Shown piece by piece: positions 23,103-34,125 of a stretch of 64,000 bases of DNA. Both the position numbers and the translations under genes were made by a program. The stretch is from Paratrimastix pyriformis (lineage: Eukaryota > Preaxostyla > Paratrimastigidae): the NCBI GenBank assembly GCA_027972325.1, contig JAPMOS010000023.1:320001-384000 (forward strand), in the 5' to 3' direction. The notes below the pieces were generated by a model. It had not been told where the DNA came from. It searched no databases and worked only from the letters and a program-made list of their open reading frames with translations. How positions within the stretch are numbered: position 1 is the first letter of the stretch; the number at the start of each line of letters is the position of its first letter.

Positions 23103-24105
23103 ATGATGTGGCGTACAATTGCCCTTTTGGTTTTGATCGCTGTTCTCGGCACCCGAACCACTCTGCCAGGTGACTTCGGGAAAAAGCCCGACGGTGAGAA
23201 CACATCCTTTTTCTCTCCTTCAACTCGGAGGATTCTCTTTGAGGCCGCTGTTGGGGCTGGTGTAGCTATGGCCTTTACCCCAATTCTCTTGCTGCTAGCT
23301 GGTCTGACCAAATCAACTGACTCAAAAGTCGATAATACCTATCACAACAGGATTTACTGGGGTTGGGGTTCGAGGAGGCCGACCCGCCGCATCGTGGCAA
23401 GCAGAACACGGCATCAACAGGCTTTTCGGAGCTCGCCAAGTAGTCGGATCTGCCGGTTGTAAGGCTGCATTCATCGATGTTGTGATCGTTGTCGCTCCCT
23501 TCGCCTGCGCCGGTGCCGGCTTCGGTGCCGCCTTTGAGTACTTCTTCCAGGCCGTGGATTCGCTCTTTGTCTTTCGGGCCTGGGCCACGGCCAAGGGCAT
23601 CATCTCCGGGGCAACGGGCCTCCTCAAGGCCGGGGGCAAGTGGCTTCGGGAGGACTCCGTGGGGGCCGCCAAGCGCGCCACGGTCGGCGCTGGGGCTGCA
23701 GTCAAGGGGGCCGCCTCGGAAACGGCCGACCTGGTGCGGCGGCTGAAGGACTCGGAAGGCGCCCAGCGGGCCATGAACGACACCGTGACCGCCCTGAAGG
23801 GGGCCGGGGCCGCAGCCAAGGCGGCCGCCTCGGGGACGGCGGACCTCCTCAAGGCCACGGCCAAGCAGCTCAAGGAATCGGAGGGCCTCAAGCGGGCCGT
23901 GGACGGCGTGGGGGCCGCGGCCAAGGGGGGGATGCAGGCCGCGGCCAAGGGGGCGGCCAAGGTTGGGGAGGCCGCCAAGCGGGTGCTGACCGACGAGGAG
24001 CTCCGGGCCGCCGCCAAGCGGGTCGCCAACGGGACCAGCCAGGCCGTCCGGCAGGCCGGGGCCAGGGCGGTGCAGGGATTGGGGCGCTGGATGCGGAAGG
24101 AGTAG
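23103..24105 (+). CDS. IFI6/IFI27 (ISG12)-like membrane protein with a long Ala/Lys helical tail
   Basis: MMWRTIALLVLIAVLG is a signal peptide or first membrane segment. A second hydrophobic segment (AAVGAGVAMAFTPILLLLAG) runs, after removal of a 50-nt intron (about 23302-23351, GTCTGA...CAACAG), directly into FTGVGVRGGRPAASWQAEHG and VGSAGCKAA. That order (glycine-rich hydrophobic helix, GFT-x-x-G, A-A-S-W-Q, G-A-G) is the ISG12/IFI6 family pattern. In animals these are small mitochondrial or ER proteins linked to apoptosis and innate immunity; in protists the role is unknown. The remaining ~170 residues are repeated amphipathic helices rich in Ala, Lys, Gly and Thr (AAKAAASGTADLLKATAKQLKE and near-repeats), reminiscent of LEA or apolipoprotein-like helices. 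No intron in this tail. GC rises from 30/60 in the first codons to 44/60 in the last. Confidence 0.65.
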
Positions 24106-24364
24106 GATTCATTATGGGGGCGGGGCGACCCTGCCTTTTTTTTTTCTCAGTCGCGATGCGATTGGCGGGGGCCTTGGGGTGTCGTCTTATTTACCGGGTG
24201 TTCCGCGGGGGCGGGGGTCGGTTTATTATTTTGCCGCGTTTCCTGTGTTTTGCATTTGTAAGACAAGTCAAAGAAACCTCGCGTCTGACGGCCCGAGAGA
24301 ACAAGACCGGCAGCCATCATCTTCCACCGAGGCAGGCGAGAAGGATTTACACGGAAGGACGGCC

Positions 24365-27300
24365 TCACTTGAGGTACTTGACCATGTAGGGCCCTGCGGG
24401 TGGGGGTGGGGGTGGGGTGGTGAGGCTATGCAGGCGGCGGGGGGGGGGAGGGAGGGCAGACCCTCGAGCTGGTAGCCGAGCTTGCGGTAGTAGTGGCGGG
24501 TGCCCACCCCGGCGATGACGGCCAGCTTGGTGGTGCCGTGCTCCATGCGGGCGATCCGCTCGGCCTCCTCCATGAGCAGCGTCCCGTAGCCCTTGTGCTG
24601 GAACTTGCCCGCGTCCCGGCTGTGGATGGGCACCACGCTCCCGTACCTGACCAATGGGATTGGCACGGCATCGCGGGGGGCGGGTCGGGAGGATCATCAG
24701 GAGGAAGAGCAGCGGGCGATGCGTCCAGGTCCCGAGACGTGACCGTCCCATTCCCCCCCATTGCGGGGGCTGGCCAGCGCCAGGGCACAAGGAGCGGCTG
24801 TGGATGTGTGGGCGTGTGACAGACACGTGCAGTTCGCGAACGATCGAGGCGGGGCGCCACTGCTCCGCGTCATGTGCCGCCGGTTGTTGTTCCGCCTCGG
24901 GCTGCGGGCAGTCGCCCTCCATGGGGCCCGCCCCGTCCTCCTCGCCCCAGTCCAGCCCCGCGTCGGCGTCCGAGGCCCCGGCTGCGGCAGCCGCCTGGCC
25001 GGCGACGACCTCGGGGGGGCGCGGGTGGGCGATGCCGGCACACGGGGGCCGCGCGGCGGTCTTGCAGAACAGCTCCGGGCGGAAGGTGCGGCCCGCGCAG
25101 AGCCGCAGCCGCAGGAGCCCCACCAGGATGTCTGCGCCCAGCGCCAGATGAGATGAGATGAGCACCGACCCCCACCGATCTGGCCCTCCGGATATGAGTG
25201 CATGGACCTCCTGATGATGGTGATGGTGGTGGTGATAATGATGCTGATGATGGTCCACCCCAGGTGTGTGGCCCCGCGATGAGCGGACCCTGCCTGGGGT
25301 CCTCGTAGGAGAGGAAAGTCTCCCAACCCCCGCTGGCGACGTAGTCGCGCCTGATGAGCTCCACCTGGTCGGGCCGCACCCGGAAGTGGATGTCCTGGAT
25401 GCCCACCTCCCGGGTGCGCACGTCCCGGCACCGCAGCCCGTAGACGGCCCGCATCCGGGCGAAGGCGTCCTCACGCAGGTTGCCCGAGTCCACACCCGAG
25501 GTCACCAGCGGCATCGGGATGTCCCTGTGTGGACACGATGGCGTGATGGTGAGAGGGCTGTGGGGCCGAGCGGTGGGAGCGGCCACGGGCAGGATTGGTT
25601 GGCATCAGGGGCGGGCGGACCGCTGCACCCGGAAGACGCGCACCCATGGGGGCACGTAGGCCAGGGCGCGTGCGGTCAGGTCGACCAGCTGCGAGGGGGC
25701 GTAGCTGCGGTACTGGCGCTTCTTCCACAGCTCGTACAACCCTGCGCGCCACCCAGCGGCCAACCGTCGTGCGTGAGACGGGCGCAGATCCGGAGCCTGT
25801 GAGTGGGCGCTCGTGGTGGTGATGCGGACCGGTGCCCCGCATGACGAGGGTGGGGTAGAGCTTGAGCCCGTCGGGGCGGAAGGCGGGGTTCTCGAAGAGC
25901 TCCTGGAAGCCCTCCACGTCCCGGTCGAAGGGCACCCCCGGCAGGTTGGGCATCATGTGGGCGCACACCTTGAACCCTGCCCCGCCCACCCCCGCCCGCC
26001 ACGCAGTGAGCAAACGAACTCGCGTTCCGCAGCCCTGGCATGCCCGCCTTCCACCTGGTGTCGCCCAGCCCAGGGGGCAAAGAGGCGCGGCCCCGGACCG
26101 GCGTCCTTGCAGAGGGCGAAGCAGGCGGCCACCTCGGCGACGGTGTGGCCCCGGTTGACCTGATGGGCCACGTCCTCGTAGACGGTCTGCACGCCGATCT
26201 CAAGCCGCGTGCAGCCTGTCCCACAAATGACCAGGGGACCGAAGGAGATGAGGCCTGGCCGCCGGCGGGGCTGGGCGTGGCGGCGGACCGTAGTTGAGCA
26301 TGTCCGAGATGTGGGGCGCGTAGCAGTAGTCGGGCCGGGTCTCGATGGTGATGCCGATGCACTTGTTCACGCTGTGCTCGGCGAACCTGCGTTCGGCCCA
26401 GGGCAGTGCGCCAGTCCGCGGGACGAATGAATGGGGGAAGTGCTGGATGCGGCGATGGGAGATGCCCGCAGGAGGGGAGATGCCCGCAGGAGGGGAGATG
26501 CCCACAGGAGGGGAGATGCCCACAGGAGGGGAGATGCCCACAGGAGGGGAGATGCCCGCAGGGTGCCGACCTGACCGCCTCCGCGACGGAGCTCGAGGTG
26601 TGGCCCGTGAGGGCGTCGTGGAGCTGGGTGACGAAGGTCTCGCGGTACTCCTGGGCCAGGGACATGAAGGTCCCCCCCATGATGATGAACTCCACCTGGA
26701 GGAGACCGCGGAAACCCACAGTGCACCCAGGCGAACCAAAGTCTGAGATGGCGCCCGATGGACAGGATGATGGAGGGAGGGGGGGGGGGGGGGTCGGCAG
26801 AGAGCGGGCCTTATCGACGGCGTGGCCGAGCCGCTGCAGCTGCTCCACACGGACGCGCGTTTGCAAGAAGGGGTCGTACCGGGCACGGATGGCCCGCATT
26901 GACGTGGGTTCGTACCCTGAAGGGGGGGAGGGGGGGGGGGGGGGCTGCGTGAGAAAAATGCCAAAGGCGGCGGACGGACCGGTGTACGACTGGCTGCTGT
27001 ACTCAAAGTCGGAGTCGGGGCCGCCGGGGCAATATCTTCGGCGAGACGGTGTTGTGGGAAAGACGGGACCGGGAAAGGGATACAGACATGCAGGCCCGCC
27101 CGTCCTTTTCGATGTGCGGGCAACGGTGGGGCTTGCACATCACGGCCACGGCAGCAATCTGATGAACAGAGAAGGTAAGGGACTGGGAAAATGGAGGCAG
27201 CGGACCCCAGATGCGGTTCGCACTGGTTTCACCTTCAGGAGGGGGACCAGAGCTTCGCTAATGAGATCCGCGAACATGAGGAAGATGACGGGCTGGGTGT

Positions 27301-27482
27301 TCGCCATCAGACCGGTACTCCTCAGGGATCGCAATCATGACCTCGACAATTTTTGGGATGGAAATCCCAAATTTACCTGCGATCTGCTTGAAGATCGGCT
27401 TGACATCGATATTTTCGTGCTTTTCAAGCTTTGATATCATGGTGGCCACAATTTGAGAGATGGCGACAACTCGGGTCGCCAT
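24365..27482 (-). CDS. ELP3: Elongator complex catalytic subunit ELP3
   Basis: ELP3 is the radical-SAM/acetyltransferase subunit that makes the cm5U-type modification at wobble uridine 34 of tRNAs. The start (CAT 27480-27482) gives [37 protein letters not shown] (the 4Fe-4S cysteine cluster), [89 protein letters not shown] and [24 protein letters not shown] cover the radical-SAM part. SIVRELH...[32 protein letters not shown] and [25 protein letters not shown] cover the GNAT domain. About 65 low-complexity residues (from [12 protein letters not shown] to EQWRP) are inserted between the two halves, where other species have a short loop. Introns begin GTCTGA and GTCCGC, several with expanded repeats. 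It is divergent from XPD. Confidence 0.95.
26458..26562 (+). repeat. 15-bp minisatellite in an ELP3 intron
   Basis: Six near-identical tandem units of GGGGAGATGCCCNCAGGA type lie inside an intron of ELP3. Confidence 0.85.
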
Positions 27483-27607
27483 CTTCTGATGGCAGGGAGG
27501 TGCGGAAGAAAGGCTTGGAAAAGCCGGATTGGCGCTAGTGCCGGGTTCTAGAGAACTTTTTACATAATTTGTGTCTGAGTTGCCCGGAGGGCTGCGGCGA
27601 GACAGCC
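27483..27607. promoter_or_regulatory. 125-bp divergent gap (ELP3 / XPD) with GCGGAAG
   Basis: The start codons of ELP3 and XPD face away across 125 bp. GCGGAAG sits at 27502-27508, close to the ELP3 side. An AT-rich patch (TTTTTACATAATTT, about 27556-27569) is the only TATA-like sequence among the divergent gaps. Confidence 0.55.
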
Positions 27608-30600
27608 ATGAAATTTCAGATTGCTGGTCTCCCGGTCTTTTTCCCATATCCATTCATTTACCCTGAGCAACTGAAATACATGAAGGAGCTCAAAAAGGCG
27701 ATCGATGCGAAAGTCTGTGCTTCTCCTCTCCATCTTTCCAGTATGCCGCACCTTTCCGCAGGGGCACTGTCTTCTTGAAATGCCCACTGGGACAGGCAAG
27801 ACCCCTGCCCTCCTTTCGCTGATCATGTCCCATCAGCAGCACGTCGACGCCGTCCCGGCACCGCTCACCACCGACGGGCCAGCGCCCAGGACATTCCCTC
27901 GCCTGATTTACCTCTCGCGCACCGTCCCCGAGGTCGTCAAAGTTCTGACGGAGGTCAAGCGGACGATCTCCTGCCTGCAGCACTACGGGGCCCTCAAGCG
28001 GCCGCTGGTGTGCCTGGGGCTGAGCTCGCGGGCCAACCTGTGCATCAACCAGAAGGTCTCCGTCGTGCGGCCCTTCGCTCGGCACGCTCACCTCTCGGCC
28101 GTGACGCGTGACCCGCCCCATGCAGGTGGTCAACAGCCCCACGGTGCGGGACACGGACAGCGCCTGCCGGGACCTGACGGCCTCCTGGGTGCGGACCAAG
28201 GCCCACCTGGAGCCCGACATCGAGACGTGCCCCTTCTTCGAGGTCCGCTCCCTCGTCGCCCGTCCCCCTGTCCGACCATCGACCAACCCATGACCGTCCG
28301 CCCCTTGATCACCGTGCGCTCCTCGTGCTGCTGCTGTTGTTGTTGTTGTTGTTGCTGCTGCTTCGGCGGTTGTTGTCCTGGCGGCGACTAGGAGTTCGAC
28401 AAGCACGGGACCGAGCTGCAGCTCCCGCCGGGCGTCTACAACCTGGATGACCTCCGCGAGACCGGGTCCGCCCCCTGCCCATCGATATGGCCGACCGCAC
28501 CCCCCATCGGCTGCCTGCGCACGCGCCTCCTGACCCGCGCCCGCCGTCCCTTTTTTTGGCTCGGCCCCGTGGCTGTGCTGTGGTCGGCTCCGTCTCTGTG
28601 GGCAGGCGCCAGCAAGGGCTGTGCCCATACTACCTGGCCCGGCGGGCCATCCAGTACGCGGACGTGGTGGTGTGCTGCTACCCGTACGTGCTCGACCCCA
28701 AGATCAGCGCCATCGTGGGCCTGGCCCCGCGCGCGGGCGACATTGTGATCTTCGACGAGGCCCATAACATCGGTCCGCATCCCGCCCCGCCCTGCGCCTG
28801 CCCCGCCCCGCCCCCGCCCCCGCCCCCGCCCCCAGGTCGTCCAGGACCCAATCGCCTTTCATCCCCGAGGTGTCCCCCGCTCACCGTCCCCCTGTGCCTC
28901 TCCTGGCCTCCCGTCCCGCTGGGGGCAGACGAGAGCTGCATCGAGTGCTTCTCTGTGCACGTCAACCGGGCCATGGTGGACGCCTGCATGGGCAACCTGC
29001 ACACCCTCTCGCAGGAGATCCAGCGGTCTGCAGCCCCGCCCATCCCGCCACCCTCCCTCCCCCCCGGCGCCGATCCTTCCCGCCCCCGCCGGCCCGCCCG
29101 TCCTCACGGCGCCTCGCTCTCGTGGCTGTCGGGTGGGTGGGTGTGTGGGGCCCGCCTGCAGGGCGAAGAACACCGACGCGCGGAAGCTGGAGCAGGAATA
29201 CCAGAGGATGGTCACCGGTCCGCCTCCCGCCAGCCTCTGGTGGTGGCGCTGAGGGTCGGGTGGGCCCCCAATCTCCACGCTCCCGCCACACGGGCGGCCT
29301 CGTCTTGGAAGAAGGGTCATCATCGTGGGTTGGGGCGGTGGTGATGGGGCCGGGGGCGGCACGATGGGCAGAGATCGCCCAGCACTGGGCCGGCCGGGGC
29401 GGCGAGGAGCTGCTGGGCAACCCCGGTCCGCCTGCCTCCCCCCGTCATGCCCCCCCCCCCCCCCCCCCCCCCTGCCCTGTTTGCTCACGAAGCCTCCTTC
29501 CGGCCCACCCGTGGGCAGCCCTGACGGGGGACATCATCCGGGAGGCCGTCCCGGGCAGCATCCGCAAGGCCGAACATTTCCTGGGCTTCCTCAAGCGCTT
29601 CCTCGAGTACATCAGGGTCCGCCGGCCGCCCCGCCAGGCTGTCCCTGGATTCATATGGCCGGCCTTTTCGTCCCTCGACCCCCTCATCACTTCCCTCCCC
29701 TCGGCCTCTGCTGGCCCCCACCACGGTCCTTGGGGATGGGCAGCTGCGGCTGAACTCGGACGAGGCCGTCCACGAGAGCCCGCTGGCCTTCCGGCACCAC
29801 CTCTACCAGACCACCCAGATCTCGGACAAGCCCCTCCGGTCCGCCAGCCCCACCCACCCCCTCCTCGATGGCTGCCCTGCCCTGCCCTGCCCTGCCCTGC
29901 CCTGCCCTGCCCTGCCCTGCCCTGCCCTGCCCTGCCCTGCCCTGCCCTGCCCTGCCCTGCCCTGCCCTGCCCTGCCCTGCCCTGCCCTGCCCTGCCCTGC
30001 CCTGGCGCCACCTGCCCGCTCCTCGATGGCAGCCTGCCCTGCCCTGCCCTGCCCTGCCCTGCCCTGCCCCTTGTGCCGGCATGCTCGGCCTGGGGGCTGA
30101 CTGACCACGGGGGGTTGTGACGGGGTGTGTGGCTGTGGCCCCAGCTTCCTGACGGACCGGCTGCAGTCGCTGCTGCGGACGCTGGAGCTGCCCAACATGG
30201 GCCAGTTCGCGCCCCTCCTCGAGGTGGCCAACCTGGGCGTCCTCCTGGGCACATACACAGAGGCCCGCCCCTCCCGCCCGCCCCTCCCGCCCGCCCCCTC
30301 GCCTCCCCTGCACCGGCCCCCTCAGGGCCACGAGTACCCTCTGGCCTCACAAGCCGGCGCTGGGCTGTGGCTGTGTTCTGTGGGCTGGGCTGGGCTGGGT
30401 GTGGGTCGGCTGGCTGCCCGGGGGGCCCGCGCCGGCTGGGATCGGGCGGACGGGACGGACAGGGCTTCTCGGTGCTGGTGGAGGTGGCCGAGGGGGCCCC
30501 CGTCCCGGCCGACGGCCCGACCCCGGCAGGCAGCACGGCAGGGGGCGAGGGCCCCGCTGCGGCCGCGAGCGCCCCGCCGGCCCCGCCGCCACCCGCGCCC

Positions 30601-32876
30601 TCGGCCAAGGGCCTCTTCTTCAACCGGCCCATCCTCCACTTCTGGTCGGCTGCCCCGCCCCGCTACCACAGCACCACGCAGGCATCATCATCGCCGTCAT
30701 CACCACAACCACCACAACCACATCATCAGCTTCTGCCACCGCCACCGTCCTCACCGTCCTCATCCATCCTCACCGTCATCAACGTCACTCATTTTCTCAT
30801 CACGGCCCCCCCTCTGTCTACACTGGGCAGCTGCCACGAGGCCTCGCTGGCCCTGGGGCCGGTCTTCGGGGCGGCCGACACTGTGGTCATCACCAGCGGG
30901 ACCCTGTCGCCCCTGGGGATGTACCCCAAGATCCTCAACTTCGCCCCGGCCGTGGCCCTCTCCCTGCCCATGTCCCTCGCCCGGGAGTGCGTCTGCCCCC
31001 TGGTCGGTCGCCCCGCCCCCACGCTCCCCATATGGCCCCATGGACATATGGCCCCATGGACATATGGCCCCATGGACATATGGCCCCATGGACATATGGC
31101 CCCATGGACATATGGCCCCATGGACATATGGCCCCATGGGCATCTGTGGGCATCTGGGCATGAGCATGAACATATGGGCATATGGGCATATGGGCATATG
31201 GGCATATGGGCATATGGGCATGGTTTCATGGCGGATGGGCATGGTTTCATGGCGGATGGGCATGGCATGCTCGTGGGGCCCGGCAGGTTGTCACCCGGGG
31301 AGCCGACCAGGTGCCCCTCAGCTCCAAGGTCTCTCGCCCCGCCCCTTGCGTGCCCCTCCCATGTCCCCCATGCCACCGGTGCCACCACCACCGGTCCGCA
31401 GGCCATCGCCACAGCCAGCCCAATTACTGACGCCTTGGCATGCCTCCCTTGGTGGCGGCCGGCGGGTCCCCTTTCGCCCCCGGTGTGCAGTTCGATGCCC
31501 GGGGGGACCACGCCGTGGTGCGCAACTACGGGGCGCTGCTGGTGGACCTGTGCTCGGTCACCCCCGACGGGCTGGTGGCCTTCTTCCCCTCGTACAAGGT
31601 CCGCCGCCCCCTGCCGCCCCACCCCTGCAGCCCGTTGCGACGGACTCCCCGCCCGCTGTGGGGTTGTTGGGCTGGCCGGTGCGGCTGGTGCGGCTGTGGT
31701 GATGTGTTTGGGTACGTGGCTGTGGCTGTGGCTGTGGCTGTGGCTGTGGCTGTGGCTGTGGCTGTGGCTGTGGCTGTGGCTGTGGCTGTGGCTGGAAATG
31801 CGGCGGTGATGGGGCTGCGGGGCCGTGCCTGTGCCTGACTGGAGATCTGTGACTGTGCCCGACTGGAAATGTGCCTGTGCCTGTGCCTGTGCCTGACTGG
31901 AAATGTGCCTGTGCCTGTGCCTGTGCCTGACTGGAAATGTGCCTGTGATGGCGTGGGTTGTGCCTGCGTGTGGGTGGGGGGTGCAGTACCTGGGGGACAT
32001 GGTGGCCCGGTGGGAGGAGATCCACCCATACCCATACCCATGGCGGGCTGTGTGTCTATGGTGGGCGGGTGGGGTGCAGTACCTGGGGACATGGTGGCCC
32101 GGTGGGAGGAGATCGGCATCTTCGCCAAGGTGCTGCAGCACAAGCTGCTCTTCTTCGAGACGCCCGACCCCATGGAGACCTCCCTCGCCCTGGCCAACTA
32201 CAGGAAGGTCACACACCCCTCCCTCGCCCTCACCCCTACCACGCCCCGACCCGGCATCCTCGCCCCCCTCCTCTTCCTCTCATCCTCCACCTCCTGGCCA
32301 CGCTTCATCCTCTTCTTTGGGATGCGTGCGGTTTGTGGGGCTGGGCAGGCGGTTTTCTCTGTGTGGCGCGGGGCAGGTCCTCCCCACCTCCCTCCTCCTC
32401 CTCCTCCTCCTCCTCCCCCTCCCCCCCGATTCCCGTCTATGCCTCGGACCAGCCCGTCATCATTCGTCGCATCACCATCATGGGACGGGTGGCGGGTGGC
32501 GGGACGAGGCAGGTCTCGGAGGGCATCGACTTCGAGGGCCCCACGGCCGGTGTGTGGTCATGGTCGGGGTGCCCTTTGTCTACACCGAGCCTCATCCTCA
32601 AGGCCCGCCCCCATGCCTCGTGCCCCATGCCCCCAGCTCCCACCACCCGCCCGCCCGCCAGCCCAATCCACTGCCCCCCGGGGCTCACCTGGCGCACCCG
32701 TCGTGGGCCCTGGCCTGGGGCTGCAGGCGCGGCTGGACTACCTCCGACTGCGGCACGGGGTCAAGGAGGCCGAGTTCCTGGTCTTCGACGCCATGCGGGC
32801 GGCCGCCCAGTGCATGGGGCGCGTCCTCCGGTCCAAGAGCGACTACGGGCTGATGGTCTTCGCAGACAAGGTCGCC

Positions 32877-32907
<31 letters not shown>

Positions 32908-33558
32908 ACACACGCCGCCGCCATCCCCGCCCACGCCCACTTCTCTGTCCGTGTTCTGTTGCCGATCATCCGGTACGTGGACCTGTTGGGGCGGCGTCGT
33001 GGGCTGGGCAGCGATTCTCGGCTGCGGACAAGCGGAGCAAGCTGCCCCAGTGGCTGGGCGAGCACCTGCGCGAGGGCCGGGTCAACATCGGCACCGACAC
33101 GGCCAAGGCCCTGGCCGCCCACTACTTCCGCGAGATGGCCCAGCCCATCCCCTGGGTCCGCCCTCCCCCTTCCCCCCCCCCCCCCCCCCCCCCCCCCCCG
33201 CCCAGCCCCTTCCCTCGCCCTACACGGGCCTCGCCATAACAGCGGGCTTCCCCTTCCCATGGCATCCCGACCCCACCACGGCCTGTCTGGGCTCCCCTTT
33301 CTGGGCGCGCCCATCGGCCGGCTGGCTGCCCAGGAGGACCAGCTGGGGACGGCCCTGCTGACCGAGAGCCACGTGAGCGCCATCGAGGCGCGCGACCGGG
33401 CCGATGCGCGCCAGGCCGACCAGGCGGCTGCCCAGCGGCGGGCCGCCGAGGAGCAGGCAGCCCGGAGGCGCCAGGCCGAGGAGGAGCGGCGCCAGGCGGC
33501 CGAGCTGGCCCTCCGCACGGGCGAGGCCCTCACCCGGGAGGACCTCGAGAACGCATGA
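27608..33558 (+). CDS. ERCC2: TFIIH helicase XPD/ERCC2 (Rad3)
   Basis: The 5'-3' DNA helicase of TFIIH, acting in transcription initiation and nucleotide excision repair. Start ATG 27608 ([21 protein letters not shown]). A 49-nt intron (27713-27761, GTCTGT...GCAG) splits DAK from [14 protein letters not shown] (Walker A). Four Fe-S cysteines are present: NLC, DSAC, ETC and GLC. Then come VIFDEAHNI (DEAH box), [56 protein letters not shown] (motif V), [12 protein letters not shown] and [14 protein letters not shown] (motif VI). The C-terminal ~60 residues are an Arg/Ala/Glu-rich coiled-coil tail. Introns begin mostly GTCCGC with CAG or TAG acceptors, and many are filled with CCCTG, GGCTGT and 16-bp arrays. 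Hand-counted GC rises from 25/60 in the first 20 codons to 49/60 near the stop (33481-33540). Confidence 0.95.
29872..30066 (+). repeat. (CCCTG)n pentanucleotide tract in an XPD intron
   Basis: Two blocks of pure CCCTG units (29872-30005 and 30033-30066), each preceded by the same TCCTCGATGG word, which suggests that the flank was duplicated with the repeat. Confidence 0.9.
31029..31230 (+). repeat. 16-bp then 8-bp minisatellite in an XPD intron
   Basis: About seven units of CATATGGCCCCATGGA (31029-31140) are followed by about seven units of GGCATATG (31165-31222). The second array is built from a piece of the first unit's NdeI-like CATATG core. Confidence 0.9.
31715..31796 (+). repeat. (GGCTGT)n hexanucleotide array in an XPD intron
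   Basis: About thirteen GGCTGT units, followed at 31830-31945 by degenerate units containing CTGACTGGAAATGTGCCTG. Confidence 0.9.
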
Positions 33559-33762
33559 GCGACCGCAATCCCCGTCTCCGTCTTCATCCCCCCCCCCCCC
33601 CCCCCCCCCCCGAAACGCCAGGCCGCGCCTCCTCCATCCAGGACGATGGGTGGGTGGCGATCGTGGCACTGTTGTTATTTGAGGGGCGGCGGCAACCGCC
33701 CTCCCCTCGGGCAGGGCAGCCCACAAGGGGCGGCTCACAGCCGGCCGACGAACACGAACGAA

Positions 33763-33802
<40 letters not shown>

Positions 33803-34125
33803 CGGCACCAAGGGGAACCCCGAAGAGACGAGGAAGGAAGGGATCGGAGAGGAGAGGGCGAGCCCCCGCCAAGAGGAAGCCCACAAAAACCCCACGAGGG
33901 GGGCACGGCGAGGGGCACGAGGGGAGGGGATGAGGGATGAGGGGATGAGATGGGGGGGACACACCCCGAGAACGGCACAGCAACGACGAGCGGACGGCAC
34001 CCCGCAACGCGCCAGAGCGAACTGCCCACCCAACGAATGCGGCAGCAACCGACGCGGGGAGCGGCCGCCTGGCTGTGCCAGGACCCGAGCAGGTGGCCCC
34101 AGGCCAGAGCAGGCGGATCCCGAGC
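33559..34125. other. convergent intergenic spacer with poly-C and (ACGC)n
   Basis: This lies between the 3' ends of XPD and the hydrolase gene. It contains a poly-C run (about 33588-33611) and an ACGC tetranucleotide array (about 33762-33804). No gene. Confidence 0.7.

Noticed and set aside
29872-30066. Telomere-like repeat
   Set aside because: The unit is CCCTG, not a known telomere unit, and it lies inside an XPD intron between conserved exons.
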